This document shows, piece by piece, positions 34,403 through 42,317 of a stretch of DNA of 64,000 nt (its first letter is position 1; each line of letters starts with the position of its first letter). The notes beneath the pieces are model-generated. The model saw nothing but the letters and a program-made list of their open reading frames with translations, did not search any database and was not told where the DNA came from. The DNA is from Amycolatopsis sp. MtRt-6 (GTDB taxonomy: Bacteria; Actinomycetota; Actinomycetes; Mycobacteriales; Pseudonocardiaceae): positions 62,001-126,000 of the forward strand of contig NZ_JADWPD010000020.1 of NCBI RefSeq assembly GCF_017308975.1, read 5' to 3'. The position numbers and the translations under genes were made by a program.

Positions 34403-35779
34403 TCAGTAGCCGACGCGGAAAGTCGCGTCCTGCTTGTCCACAGTGGAGGATGCCGTGCCCAGCGGGTCGATCCGGAGCACGGAGGAGTAGTGCCGGACGT
34501 AGCGGTCCGGGAAGTTGTGCGAGCGGAACGACGACCAGCTCGCGTCGGCGAGCCCCGCCGTCTGGTGGAAGGTGGCGTCGGCCTTGAACGTCGCCGAGCC
34601 GTCGTTCGCGGCGAGGCGCAGCTCGTAGTTGTAGTGCCGCAGGTAGCGGCCCGGGTAGTTGACCGACTCGAACGACACGCCGGCCGCGTCCGCCAGGCCG
34701 GGCACGAGCTTCCACAGCTGATCCTGGTACGGGTCGAACGGGTAGGCGTCGATGCGGCCCACGGAGTTCGCGTGCCGGACGTAGCTGCCGGGGAAGTTGT
34801 AGGACTTGAGCCGCCGCCACGCCGGGGCGCCCCAGCGGTCGACCAGGGCGGACCGCTCCGCGGCCGTGATCGGCGTGATGCCGGGGTGCTTGGAGTTCAG
34901 CGGCTGCGTGTAGGCGCGGTCGTTCAGCAGCGTCCAGTTCCCGGCGGCCACGTCGGTGGTCTCCCAGCAGAAGAACCGGCCGTTGGGGCTCCAGGTGTCA
35001 CCCCAGAGGTACCAGCGGTTCCCCGACGCCGCCGGGACGATCTGCGGCGCCTCGACGCCGCGCCCGGGTGAGATCCCGGTCTTGTAGGTGGTGAAGCTGC
35101 CCGGAGCCAAAGATGCCGAGCGCTGGCCGACCAGCGTGCTGTTCGTGTTGTTCTTGACGTACAGGTAGTTGACGCCGCCGATGGTGGCCATCGTCCCGTC
35201 GATCGTCGCGTGGCCGGGGTCGAAGAACACCTGCGGCCCGCTCACCGTCGTGAAGTCGGTGGTGTAGTTGACCATGATGACGTCGTGGCCGCCGGAGGCC
35301 GCCGAGTAGATGATCGCGTACTGGTTGCGCGTCGGGTCCCAGAACGCCTCCGGCGCCCAGCTGTGCGTGGCCATCGAGTGCAGCTTGATCCGGCGGTAAC
35401 CGGTGAACCCGCGCAGGTCCGCGGAATCCCAGACGTGGACGTACTGGTTCTGCAGCGACCAGTCGGTGCCCTTGAGGTCGGTCGCCAGCACCACGAACCG
35501 GCCGTCCTGCTTGCGCAGCACGAAGGGGTCGCGCAGCCCGCCGGTGCCCGCCGTCGGCGTCACCACCGGGTTGTTCTGGTTGAGCGGCAGCCAGTCCAGG
35601 CCGTCGGTGCTGACCGCCAGGTGCAGCCCGTAGTCGGCGCCCGCCATGGACGGCGACTCGGTGAAGTACGCCATGACGTACGCGCCGGCGGCCTGGGCGC
35701 GCGCCAGTGCGGTGCCGCCGAGCACGCCGGCGACCGCGGCTCCCGCCGCGCCCGTCATCAGTCCACGTCGACTGATCAT
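34403..35779 (-). CDS. Tat-exported GH43 enzyme with AbfB (CBM42-like) domain
   Basis: A 458-residue enzyme with a Tat signal (SRRGLMTGAAGAAVAGVLGG). A GH43 five-bladed propeller spans about residues 30-300 with LRDPFVLRKQDGRFVVLATD and WAPEAFWDP, which carry the expected acidic residues. The C-terminal beta-trefoil (about 320-458) has three repeats ending YVRH or YLRH (YNFPGSYVRH, VNYPGRYLRH, HNFPDRYVRH), the arabinofuranose-binding AbfB type. It probably removes arabinose side chains. A second in-frame ATG lies 12 bp upstream at 35791. It is divergent from the dual-GH43 gene; the region between has a LacI-type palindrome. Confidence 0.85.
   Translation of the reverse strand: MISRRGLMTGAAGAAVAGVLGGTALARAQAAGAYVMAYFTESPSMAGADYGLHLAVSTDGLDWLPLNQNNPVVTPTAGTGGLRDPFVLRKQDGRFVVLATDLKGTDWSLQNQYVHVWDSADLRGFTGYRRIKLHSMATHSWAPEAFWDPTRNQYAIIYSAASGGHDVIMVNYTTDFTTVSGPQVFFDPGHATIDGTMATIGGVNYLYVKNNTNSTLVGQRSASLAPGSFTTYKTGISPGRGVEAPQIVPAASGNRWYLWGDTWSPNGRFFCWETTDVAAGNWTLLNDRAYTQPLNSKHPGITPITAAERSALVDRWGAPAWRRLKSYNFPGSYVRHANSVGRIDAYPFDPYQDQLWKLVPGLADAAGVSFESVNYPGRYLRHYNYELRLAANDGSATFKADATFHQTAGLADASWSSFRSHNFPDRYVRHYSSVLRIDPLGTASSTVDKQDATFRVGY
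34436..34448. repeat. TCCACWGTGGA palindrome (site 5)
   Basis: GTCCACAGTGGAG inside the Tat-exported GH43 gene; read as STVD with the rare Thr codon ACT. It also contains a perfect DnaA-box-like TTGTCCACA. Confidence 0.7.
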
Positions 35780-35820
35780 CGTCCCACCCATCTCGTCGTC
35801 GAGCACCGGGCACAAACGGA

Positions 35821-35836
35821 TTGTTAGCGCTAACAA
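35821..35836. promoter_or_regulatory. Perfect LacI-type palindrome
   Basis: TTGTTAGCGCTAACAA is a perfect 16-bp palindrome with the central CG typical of LacI-family operators. It lies 42 bp upstream of the Tat-exported GH43 gene. Confidence 0.85.
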
Positions 35837-35946
35837 GCGGTCGTAGTGTAGGTGACCCGCGCCACGGGGTGTCAAGGGGCCGATCGTCGGGACGCGGGAC
35901 ACCACCAGGCAAAACAGCCAATTGACCCCGCGGGGATCGGCAGCTA

Positions 35947-35959
35947 TGTTAGCGCTCAC
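35947..35959. promoter_or_regulatory. Second, degenerate LacI-type site
   Basis: TGTTAGCGCTCAC shares TGTTAGCGCT with the perfect palindrome 126 bp away and is nearer the divergent dual-GH43 gene. A LacI regulator bound to both could control both genes; no lacI-type gene is in the window. Confidence 0.6.
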
Positions 35960-36047
35960 TCCGCGCTCGGCGACCGTTCCCAGGTCCCGGAATCAGCCGC
36001 ATCACCCTTTCCCGCGCCCGTCGGCGCCCAGCTCCTGGAGAACCGGT

Positions 36048-39000
36048 ATGCCCGTTCGACTTTCGGCGACGACGTCGTCGCCGAAGTTCTTCCGGCGGTC
36101 CCGCCCGCTGACCGCGGTCCTCGCCACCCTGGCCGTGGCCGCGGCGTCCACCACCGCGCTCGCCGCTTCCGGCCACGCGGCGGCCCTGGACGACGGCCTG
36201 GTCGTCCGCTACGACCTCACCGGCGGCTCCGGCACCACCGTGCCCGACGCTTCCGGCCACGGGCGCAACGCCGGCGTCAGCGGCGACACGTCGTGGCAAG
36301 GCGACGAAGGCCTGCGCCTGGGCGGCACGAACGGGCACGTCCGGCTGCCGGACAACCTGATGCGAGGTCTCACGGACATCACGGTTTCGGTTCAGGTCAA
36401 CATCGCCGCCGACCAGGGGACACCGTATTTCCTGTGGGGCATGGGCAACACGACGGGTGGCGCCGGGAACGGCTACCTGTTCACCACGGGCGACTCCTTC
36501 CGCGGCTCGATCGCCTCCGGCAACTGGTCCACCGAGCAGACCGCGAGCGCGGGCCGCAACCTCGCGCGCGGCAGCTGGCGCACGATCACCTACACCCTCG
36601 GCGGCGGCACCGCGATCCTCTACGAAGACGGCATCGAAGCCGCCCGCAAGACCGGCGTCACGATCACGCCCGGCTCGATCGGCGGCGGCACCACGACCGC
36701 CGGCTACCTGGGCCGGTCGGTCTACGACGGCGACAAGTACCTCAAGGGGAACGTCCGCGACTTCCGCGTCTACGACCGCGCGGTGACCGCCGACGAAGCC
36801 CGCGCCCTCGGCGAGCGCACCGCCGCCGGGCGCGCGACGGCCGACGCGGCCGCCCTCACCCTCGGCGACACCTCCGCCGTCACCGACAACCTCACCCTGC
36901 CCCGGACGGGCGCCGGCGGTTCGGCGATCGCCTGGTCGTCGAGCAACCCGGCCGTGGTCTCCACGACCGGTGTGGTGACGCGGCCCGCGCCCGGTGCCGG
37001 CAACGCGACGGTGACCTTGACGGCGGCCGTCTCCTATGCCGGCCAGAGCGCGAGCCGCGCCTTCACCGTCACGGTGCTGCAGGACATCACCGACCGGCAG
37101 AAGGTCGACGCCGCGCTCAAGGACCTCGTGATCCCGGACCAGGACGCGATCCGCGGCAACATCACGCTGCCGGTCAAGGGCGCCCGCGACGTCACGCTGA
37201 CCTGGCGCAGCCACGACCCCCGGATCGTCACCGCCACCGGCGAGGTGACCCGGCCCGCGACCGGTTCGCGGCCGGCGAAGGCGCGGCTGACGGTCCGCGC
37301 GACGAAGGGTTCGGCGACGGCGGAACGCGCGTTCACCCTCACCGTGCTGCCGCTGCCGAAGAAGGAAGCGCTCGAGGGCTACATGTTCGCCTACTTCACC
37401 GGCGAGGCGACCCAGGACACCGAGCAGATCCACTTCGCGGCCAGCCGCGGCAACGACCCGCTGCACTGGGACGAGCTCAACGGCGGCAAGCCCGTCCTGC
37501 GCTCGAACTACGGCGAGACCGGCGTGCGCGACCCGTTCATCGTCCGCAGCCCGGAGGGCGACCGGTTCTACATCGTCGCCACCGACCTGCAGATCAACGA
37601 CGGCCGCGGCTGGGACCAGGCGCAGCGGCACGGCAGCCAGTACCTGGAGATCTGGGAGTCGACCGACCTGGTGACCTGGTCGAACCAGCGGCACGTCCGG
37701 GTCTCCGACGACACGGCCGGCATGACGTGGGCGCCCGAGGCCACCTACGACCCGGCGATCGGCGCCTACGTCGTCTACTGGGCCACCAGCCCCTACTCCC
37801 CCACCGACGTCGACCACACCGGCTCGACGTACCCGCGGATGATGTACGCGACCACCCGCGACTTCCGCACGTTCAGCAAGCCCCAGGTGTGGAACGATCC
37901 CGGTGACGGCGTCATCGACTCCACGGTCATCAAGGACGGCGACTACTACTACCGGCTGACCACCGACGGCAAGGTCATCGGCTCCTGCGAGCGCGACATC
38001 GTGCTGGAGCGGTCGAAGAACCTGCGCGCGGTCGACCTCCCGACGACGAAGCCGCGCAACTGGGAGCTCGTCGGCGACTGCATCCGCACGAAGCTCGGCA
38101 CCGACTGGGTCGAGGGCCCGACGGTGTTCAAGGCCAACGACAGCAACAAGATCTACGCCTTCATGGACGAGACGCCGCGCCGCGGGTACGTCCCGTTCGT
38201 CACCGACTCCCTGGCCAAGCCGAACTGGACGATCCCGGCCGAGTACCAGCTCCCGAAGAGCCCGCGGCACGGCACGGTGCTGCCGGTGACGAAGGCGGAG
38301 CTGGCCCGGCTGCGGCAGGGCCCGCCGCCGGTGACGGCCGGCAAGAAGGGTGTCGTCGCCGACTACGACCTCGCCGCCGGCTCCGGCGACACGGTCGCCG
38401 ACGTCTCCGGCAACGGACGGGACGCCACCATGCACGGCGGCGTCACGCGCTCGGCGGACGGGCTGTCCTTCGCGGGCAAGGACGGGTACGTCGCCCTGCC
38501 GAACAACCTGATGAGCGGCCTGAGCGGGATCACGGTGTCGGCGCAGGTGTGGGTCGACCCCGGCCAGCAGACGCCGTACTTCCTGTGGAACCTGGGCAAC
38601 AGCACGGACAACGCCGGTGACGGCTACCTGTTCGCGACCGGCGACACCTACCGGGCCGCGATCGCCGCGGGCAACTGGTCGACCGAGCAGAACGCCGACA
38701 GCAAGCGGGCGCTGACCCGCGGCGCCTGGCACACGCTGACGTACACCTTGGCGAACGGGACGGCGCGACTGTACGACAACGGCGTCGAAGTGTCCCGTGT
38801 GGACGGTGTCACGGCGAAGCCCGGCGACCTCGGCGCGGGCATCACGACGTCGAACTACCTCGGGCGCTCGGCGTACGGCGCCGACAAGTACTTCCAGGGC
38901 AAGATGCGGCGGTTCACCGTGTGGAACCGCGGCCTGAGCGCCAAGGAGGTGCTCGGCGCGCCGGGCAACGAAACGGCCGTCGGCTCGGTGACGCTCGACT

Positions 39001-40094
39001 CGCTCAAGGTGCCGGCGATCATCGACAGCGCGAAGGGCACGATCGTCCTGCCGGTGAAGCCGGGCACGGACGTGCGGCGGCTGGCGCCGGTGCTGCAGGT
39101 GGCCGACGGGACGCAGGTGTTCCCGCACAACGGGTCGCGGCAGGACTTCACCGGCCCGGTGGGCTATTCGGTCGTCGGCGCCGGCTGGCAGCGGCGGACG
39201 TGGACGGTCAGCGCGGTGGTGATGAACAGCCCGGTCCTGCCCGGCTTGAACGCCGACCCGAACATCGTCCGCTTCGGCGACACGTACTACATCTACGCCA
39301 CAACGGACGGCTTCCCCGGCTGGTCGGGCACGACGTTCGACGCGTGGTCGAGCAAGGACCTCGTCACCTGGACGCGGCACCCGAAGATCCTCGACCTCGG
39401 CCCGGACGTGTCCTGGGCGGACAGCCGGGCGTGGGCGCCGACGATCACGGAGAAGAACGGCAAGTACTACTTCTACTTCTGCGCGGACGCCAAGATCGGC
39501 GTGGCGGTGTCTTCTTCCCCGGCCGGTCCGTTCACCGACGTGCTGGGCAAGCCGCTGATCGCGGCCAACCCGGCGGGCGGCCAGGCGATCGACCCGGCGG
39601 TGTTCACCGACGACGACGGGCAGACGTACCTGTACTGGGGCAACGGCGAGGCCTACGTCGTGCCGCTGAACGCCGACCTGACGTCGTACGACCCGGCGAA
39701 GATCACCCGCTTGACCGGCCTCGACGGCTTCCGCGAGGGGCTGTTCATGACCAAGCGCGCCGGCACGTACCACCTGACGTGGTCGATCGACGACACGGGC
39801 AGCGAGAACTACCGCGTCGGCTACGCGACGGCGACGAGCCCGCTGGGCGCGGGACTGGTGAACCGGGGCGTGATCCTGGAGAAGGACCCGTCGCTGGGGA
39901 TCCTGGGGCCGGGGCACCACAGCATCGTGCAGGTGCCGGGCAAGGACGAGTGGTACATCGCCTACCACCGGTTCGCGATCCCGGGCGGCGACGGCACGCA
40001 CCGGGAGGTGACGCTCGACCGGCTGCGGTTCGGTGCCGACGGGCTGATCGCGAAGGTGGTTCCGACGCTGGGGAGCGTGCGACCGCTAAAGTAG
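36048..40094 (+). CDS. Secreted dual-GH43, dual-LamG glycosidase
   Basis: A 1348-residue exported enzyme. Domains in order: signal peptide (about 1-45), LamG-type carbohydrate-binding domain (about 48-255), two Ig-like modules (about 260-430, with AIAWSSSNPAVVSTTGVVTR), first GH43 propeller (about 440-750, GVRDPFIVRSPEGDRFYIVA), second LamG (about 765-965), short Ig-like linker, second GH43 (about 1060-1348, LPGLNADPNIVRFGDTYYIY). The two LamG domains are clear internal duplicates (GNWSTEQ, YLGRS in both), but the two catalytic domains belong to different GH43 subfamilies, suggesting two linked activities such as arabinofuranosidase and xylosidase/arabinanase. GGAG lies 7 bases before ATG 36048. 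A repeat-rich hairpin follows the stop. Confidence 0.88.
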   Translation: MPVRLSATTSSPKFFRRSRPLTAVLATLAVAAASTTALAASGHAAALDDGLVVRYDLTGGSGTTVPDASGHGRNAGVSGDTSWQGDEGLRLGGTNGHVRLPDNLMRGLTDITVSVQVNIAADQGTPYFLWGMGNTTGGAGNGYLFTTGDSFRGSIASGNWSTEQTASAGRNLARGSWRTITYTLGGGTAILYEDGIEAARKTGVTITPGSIGGGTTTAGYLGRSVYDGDKYLKGNVRDFRVYDRAVTADEARALGERTAAGRATADAAALTLGDTSAVTDNLTLPRTGAGGSAIAWSSSNPAVVSTTGVVTRPAPGAGNATVTLTAAVSYAGQSASRAFTVTVLQDITDRQKVDAALKDLVIPDQDAIRGNITLPVKGARDVTLTWRSHDPRIVTATGEVTRPATGSRPAKARLTVRATKGSATAERAFTLTVLPLPKKEALEGYMFAYFTGEATQDTEQIHFAASRGNDPLHWDELNGGKPVLRSNYGETGVRDPFIVRSPEGDRFYIVATDLQINDGRGWDQAQRHGSQYLEIWESTDLVTWSNQRHVRVSDDTAGMTWAPEATYDPAIGAYVVYWATSPYSPTDVDHTGSTYPRMMYATTRDFRTFSKPQVWNDPGDGVIDSTVIKDGDYYYRLTTDGKVIGSCERDIVLERSKNLRAVDLPTTKPRNWELVGDCIRTKLGTDWVEGPTVFKANDSNKIYAFMDETPRRGYVPFVTDSLAKPNWTIPAEYQLPKSPRHGTVLPVTKAELARLRQGPPPVTAGKKGVVADYDLAAGSGDTVADVSGNGRDATMHGGVTRSADGLSFAGKDGYVALPNNLMSGLSGITVSAQVWVDPGQQTPYFLWNLGNSTDNAGDGYLFATGDTYRAAIAAGNWSTEQNADSKRALTRGAWHTLTYTLANGTARLYDNGVEVSRVDGVTAKPGDLGAGITTSNYLGRSAYGADKYFQGKMRRFTVWNRGLSAKEVLGAPGNETAVGSVTLDSLKVPAIIDSAKGTIVLPVKPGTDVRRLAPVLQVADGTQVFPHNGSRQDFTGPVGYSVVGAGWQRRTWTVSAVVMNSPVLPGLNADPNIVRFGDTYYIYATTDGFPGWSGTTFDAWSSKDLVTWTRHPKILDLGPDVSWADSRAWAPTITEKNGKYYFYFCADAKIGVAVSSSPAGPFTDVLGKPLIAANPAGGQAIDPAVFTDDDGQTYLYWGNGEAYVVPLNADLTSYDPAKITRLTGLDGFREGLFMTKRAGTYHLTWSIDDTGSENYRVGYATATSPLGAGLVNRGVILEKDPSLGILGPGHHSIVQVPGKDEWYIAYHRFAIPGGDGTHREVTLDRLRFGADGLIAKVVPTLGSVRPLK

Positions 40095-40106
40095 GTCCGG
40101 CAGGCA

Positions 40107-40193
40107 AGCGCCCCAATGTGGCCTTGGTTGCGTTCAACGCACCCAATGTGGCCTTCGGTGCGTTCAACGCACCGAAGGCCACATTGGGGCGCT
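40107..40193. repeat. 30-bp direct repeats nested in a long palindrome
   Basis: Two units beginning CCCAATGTGGCCTT start at 40112 and 40142, exactly 30 bp apart. The second forms a perfect 21-bp stem (40142-40162 with 40168-40188, loop TTCAA). The same right arm can also pair with the first unit: AGCGCCCCAATGTGGCCTT (40107-40125) is complementary to 40175-40193. It follows the dual-GH43 stop by 12 bp and probably acts as a terminator, but its composition suggests a dispersed repeat family. Confidence 0.8.
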
Positions 40194-40305
40194 GGGGGCC
40201 GGGCCGTCCACCCGGCTGGGGGAAATCGCGGCGATCGAGCGAACCGGATCCGCTTTCCGGCCGTATCTCCCTTCAGGACGGTGGACGACGCGGAGGGACG
40301 ACGAC

Positions 40306-41004
40306 GTGGCGCGTGAAGGGACACTGATCGGCGACCGGTACCGGCTGCTCGGCCCCGCGGGGCCAGGCACCGTCGTCTGGCACGCCCAGGACGAACGGCT
40401 CGACCGGATCGTCGCCGTCAAGCCGCTGTTCGACGAGCCGCCCGCGGTGCCCGCCATCCCCGCGCCGCGGGCGGCCATCTGTGATGTCGTCGACCAGGAC
40501 AGCACCACCTACCTCGTGCTCGAGTACCCCGGCGCGCGGACGCTCACCGAGCTGCTCGGCGAGCAGGGCACGCTCGCCCCCGGGCTCGTCGCCCGGTTCG
40601 GGGCCCGGCTCGCCGCCGAACTGGCCGCCGCGCACGACGACGGCGTCCTGCACGCCGCCGTCGACCCGGACCACGTCGTCATCTCCGCCGAGGGGCACGC
40701 CGGGATCGTGGGCGGCGGGCGGGCCCTGCGTGCCTTCCTCGCGCCCGAGGTGCTCGACGGCGGCTTCCCCGACTTCCCGGCCGAGGTGTACTCCCTCGGC
40801 GCCACGCTGTACGCCGCGGTCGGCGGCGAGCAGCGCCACCCGCTCACCGAGGCCGTGGTGCACCTGCTCCACCCCGATCCCACCGCGCGGCCCACCATGG
40901 CCGTCGCCGAAGAGCTGCTGAACAGCGTGACGCCCCGTGGTCCGGAACCGGCTCCGGACCACGGGGCGCCGAGGGGCGTCGCGGGCGACTACCGCTGCGT
41001 GTAG
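40306..41004 (+). CDS. Degenerate serine/threonine-kinase-like protein (pseudokinase)
   Basis: A 232-residue protein related to Hanks-type kinases but much reduced. The start LIGDRYRLLGPAGPGTVVWHAQDERLDRIVAVK keeps the glycine-loop region and the VAVK lysine, while the loop glycines are altered. The catalytic HRD is replaced by HAAVDPDHVV and the DFG is missing (GIVGGGRAL); APEVL and the helical PTMAVAEEL end remain. It is probably catalytically inactive and may be a binding scaffold. GGAGGG lies 8 bases before the GTG. The last 25 codons run through a terminator hairpin of the convergent gene, and the two genes overlap by 16 bp. No transmembrane segment is visible. Confidence 0.72.
   Translation: MAREGTLIGDRYRLLGPAGPGTVVWHAQDERLDRIVAVKPLFDEPPAVPAIPAPRAAICDVVDQDSTTYLVLEYPGARTLTELLGEQGTLAPGLVARFGARLAAELAAAHDDGVLHAAVDPDHVVISAEGHAGIVGGGRALRAFLAPEVLDGGFPDFPAEVYSLGATLYAAVGGEQRHPLTEAVVHLLHPDPTARPTMAVAEELLNSVTPRGPEPAPDHGAPRGVAGDYRCV
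40931..40968. terminator. Hairpin terminator of the phosphodiesterase gene
   Basis: CGCCCCGTGGTCCGGA forms a perfect 16-bp stem with loop ACCGGC. It is 20 bp after the phosphodiesterase stop on the minus strand and lies within the 3' end of the pseudokinase gene. Confidence 0.75.
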
Positions 41005-42317
41005 ACGAACCCGATCTTGTCGACCTCGTTGCCCGTGCGGCCGTGGAAGCCGGCGAGCTGCCAGCCGGCCGGGGCCGTGCGGGTGGCGCAGTCGCCGGTC
41101 GTCGAGCCGCCGGCCAGGACGCGGCCGAGGTTGGTCGTGAACCGGGCCGAGAAGATCCGGGTCGTGTTGTTGTACTTGCCCTGGCACAGGGTCGCCGTGG
41201 TGACGTACTCGCCGGTGCCGAGCGTGAGCGACTGCGCCGTTCCGCCCGAGCCGCCGTGGGTCAGGGTGGTGCCGTTCTCCAGGGTCACCCCGACCTGGTC
41301 GACGCGGTTGCCGCTGCGCAGCGACCACGTCCGCACCCGGGCACTCGCCGGCACCGCGGGGACGTCGGTGAAGTAGTCGCCGTGCGGGCCGCCGAACTGG
41401 TCCGACAGCTGCAGCGCGGGGTTGCGCGTCCAGGTGAAGCGCACGGTGATCGGGTCGTGGTCGGACAGCATCCGGCCCTGGTCGTCGAGGAACTTCGCGT
41501 GCTCGTTGTTGTAGAAGTTCGCGTCGAGGTTCACGAGCTTGCTGCCGCGGTAGAGCACCTTGTCGACGACCTCGCAGTCGTTGGTGACCGCCTGCGGGTC
41601 GCACACCAGCGCCGGGCTGCCCGGAGCCGGCGCGACGCCGCCGCGCACGAGCTTCACCCACGCGTCGGTCAGGCCGTTGTCCGCCCCGAACTGGGCGATC
41701 GTGTCGGCGGCGCGGGTGTAGCGCGTGTTCGTGTCACCCATGACGACCACGGCGTTGCCCGCCGAGTGCGACTTGATGAACGCGGTCAGCTGCGCGAGGT
41801 TCGACGCGCGCGAAGCCTGGTCGCCGTCGTTCGTCCCGGCGTTGGTGTGCGCGTTGTAGAAGTCGACGTACACGCCTTCGGCCAGCCGCACCCGCATGAA
41901 GGTGAAGCCCTTCGGGGTCAGGCAGTCACCCGAGTCGAACTGGCAGGAGTTCCAGCGGACGCGCTCGAAGTCGTCGACGTCGTACGGCAGCGAGGACAGC
42001 GTGTTCAGCCCGCTGCCGATGCCCGCGCCGCCACTGGTGGGCGTGCGGTACGGGTGGTTGTCGGCCGCGTAGAGCCTGGCGTGGTAGTTGAAGTCCTCCT
42101 GGACGTGCACGACGTCGTAGGGGGCGATCCGCTGCCCGATCGCGGTCGTCGCGGGCTCACGCGGCGTCGGCGCGCTGGAGATGATCTCCGGCAGGCCGGC
42201 GACGTTGTAGGCCAGGACCGAGAAGCTGCCGCCGCCGTCGGCCGCGTGCGCGGCCGCCGGACTGACCACTGTGGACAATGTGGCAGCGACGGCCAACGCG
42301 GCGATGCGTTTTCTCAC
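40989..42317 (-). CDS. Secreted endonuclease/exonuclease/phosphatase-fold phosphodiesterase
   Basis: A 442-residue exported enzyme. After a signal peptide (RKRIAALAVAATLSTVVSPA), the EEP fold (about residues 30-300) shows VLAYNVAGLPE, VQEDFNY, VVMGDTNTRYT and the C-terminal SDHDPITVRF catalytic Asp-His. Best relatives are bacterial sphingomyelinase/phosphodiesterases. A C-terminal jacalin-like beta-prism (about 305-442, with GPHGDYF and GWQLAGFHGRTGNEVDKIG) probably binds sugars. The GTG at 42317 follows GGGAG and overlaps the stop of the PAP2 gene by 4 bp (GTGA), so the two are translationally coupled. Together they could release phosphate from phosphodiesters outside the cell. Confidence 0.85.
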   Translation of the reverse strand: MRKRIAALAVAATLSTVVSPAAAHAADGGGSFSVLAYNVAGLPEIISSAPTPREPATTAIGQRIAPYDVVHVQEDFNYHARLYAADNHPYRTPTSGGAGIGSGLNTLSSLPYDVDDFERVRWNSCQFDSGDCLTPKGFTFMRVRLAEGVYVDFYNAHTNAGTNDGDQASRASNLAQLTAFIKSHSAGNAVVVMGDTNTRYTRAADTIAQFGADNGLTDAWVKLVRGGVAPAPGSPALVCDPQAVTNDCEVVDKVLYRGSKLVNLDANFYNNEHAKFLDDQGRMLSDHDPITVRFTWTRNPALQLSDQFGGPHGDYFTDVPAVPASARVRTWSLRSGNRVDQVGVTLENGTTLTHGGSGGTAQSLTLGTGEYVTTATLCQGKYNNTTRIFSARFTTNLGRVLAGGSTTGDCATRTAPAGWQLAGFHGRTGNEVDKIGFVYTQR

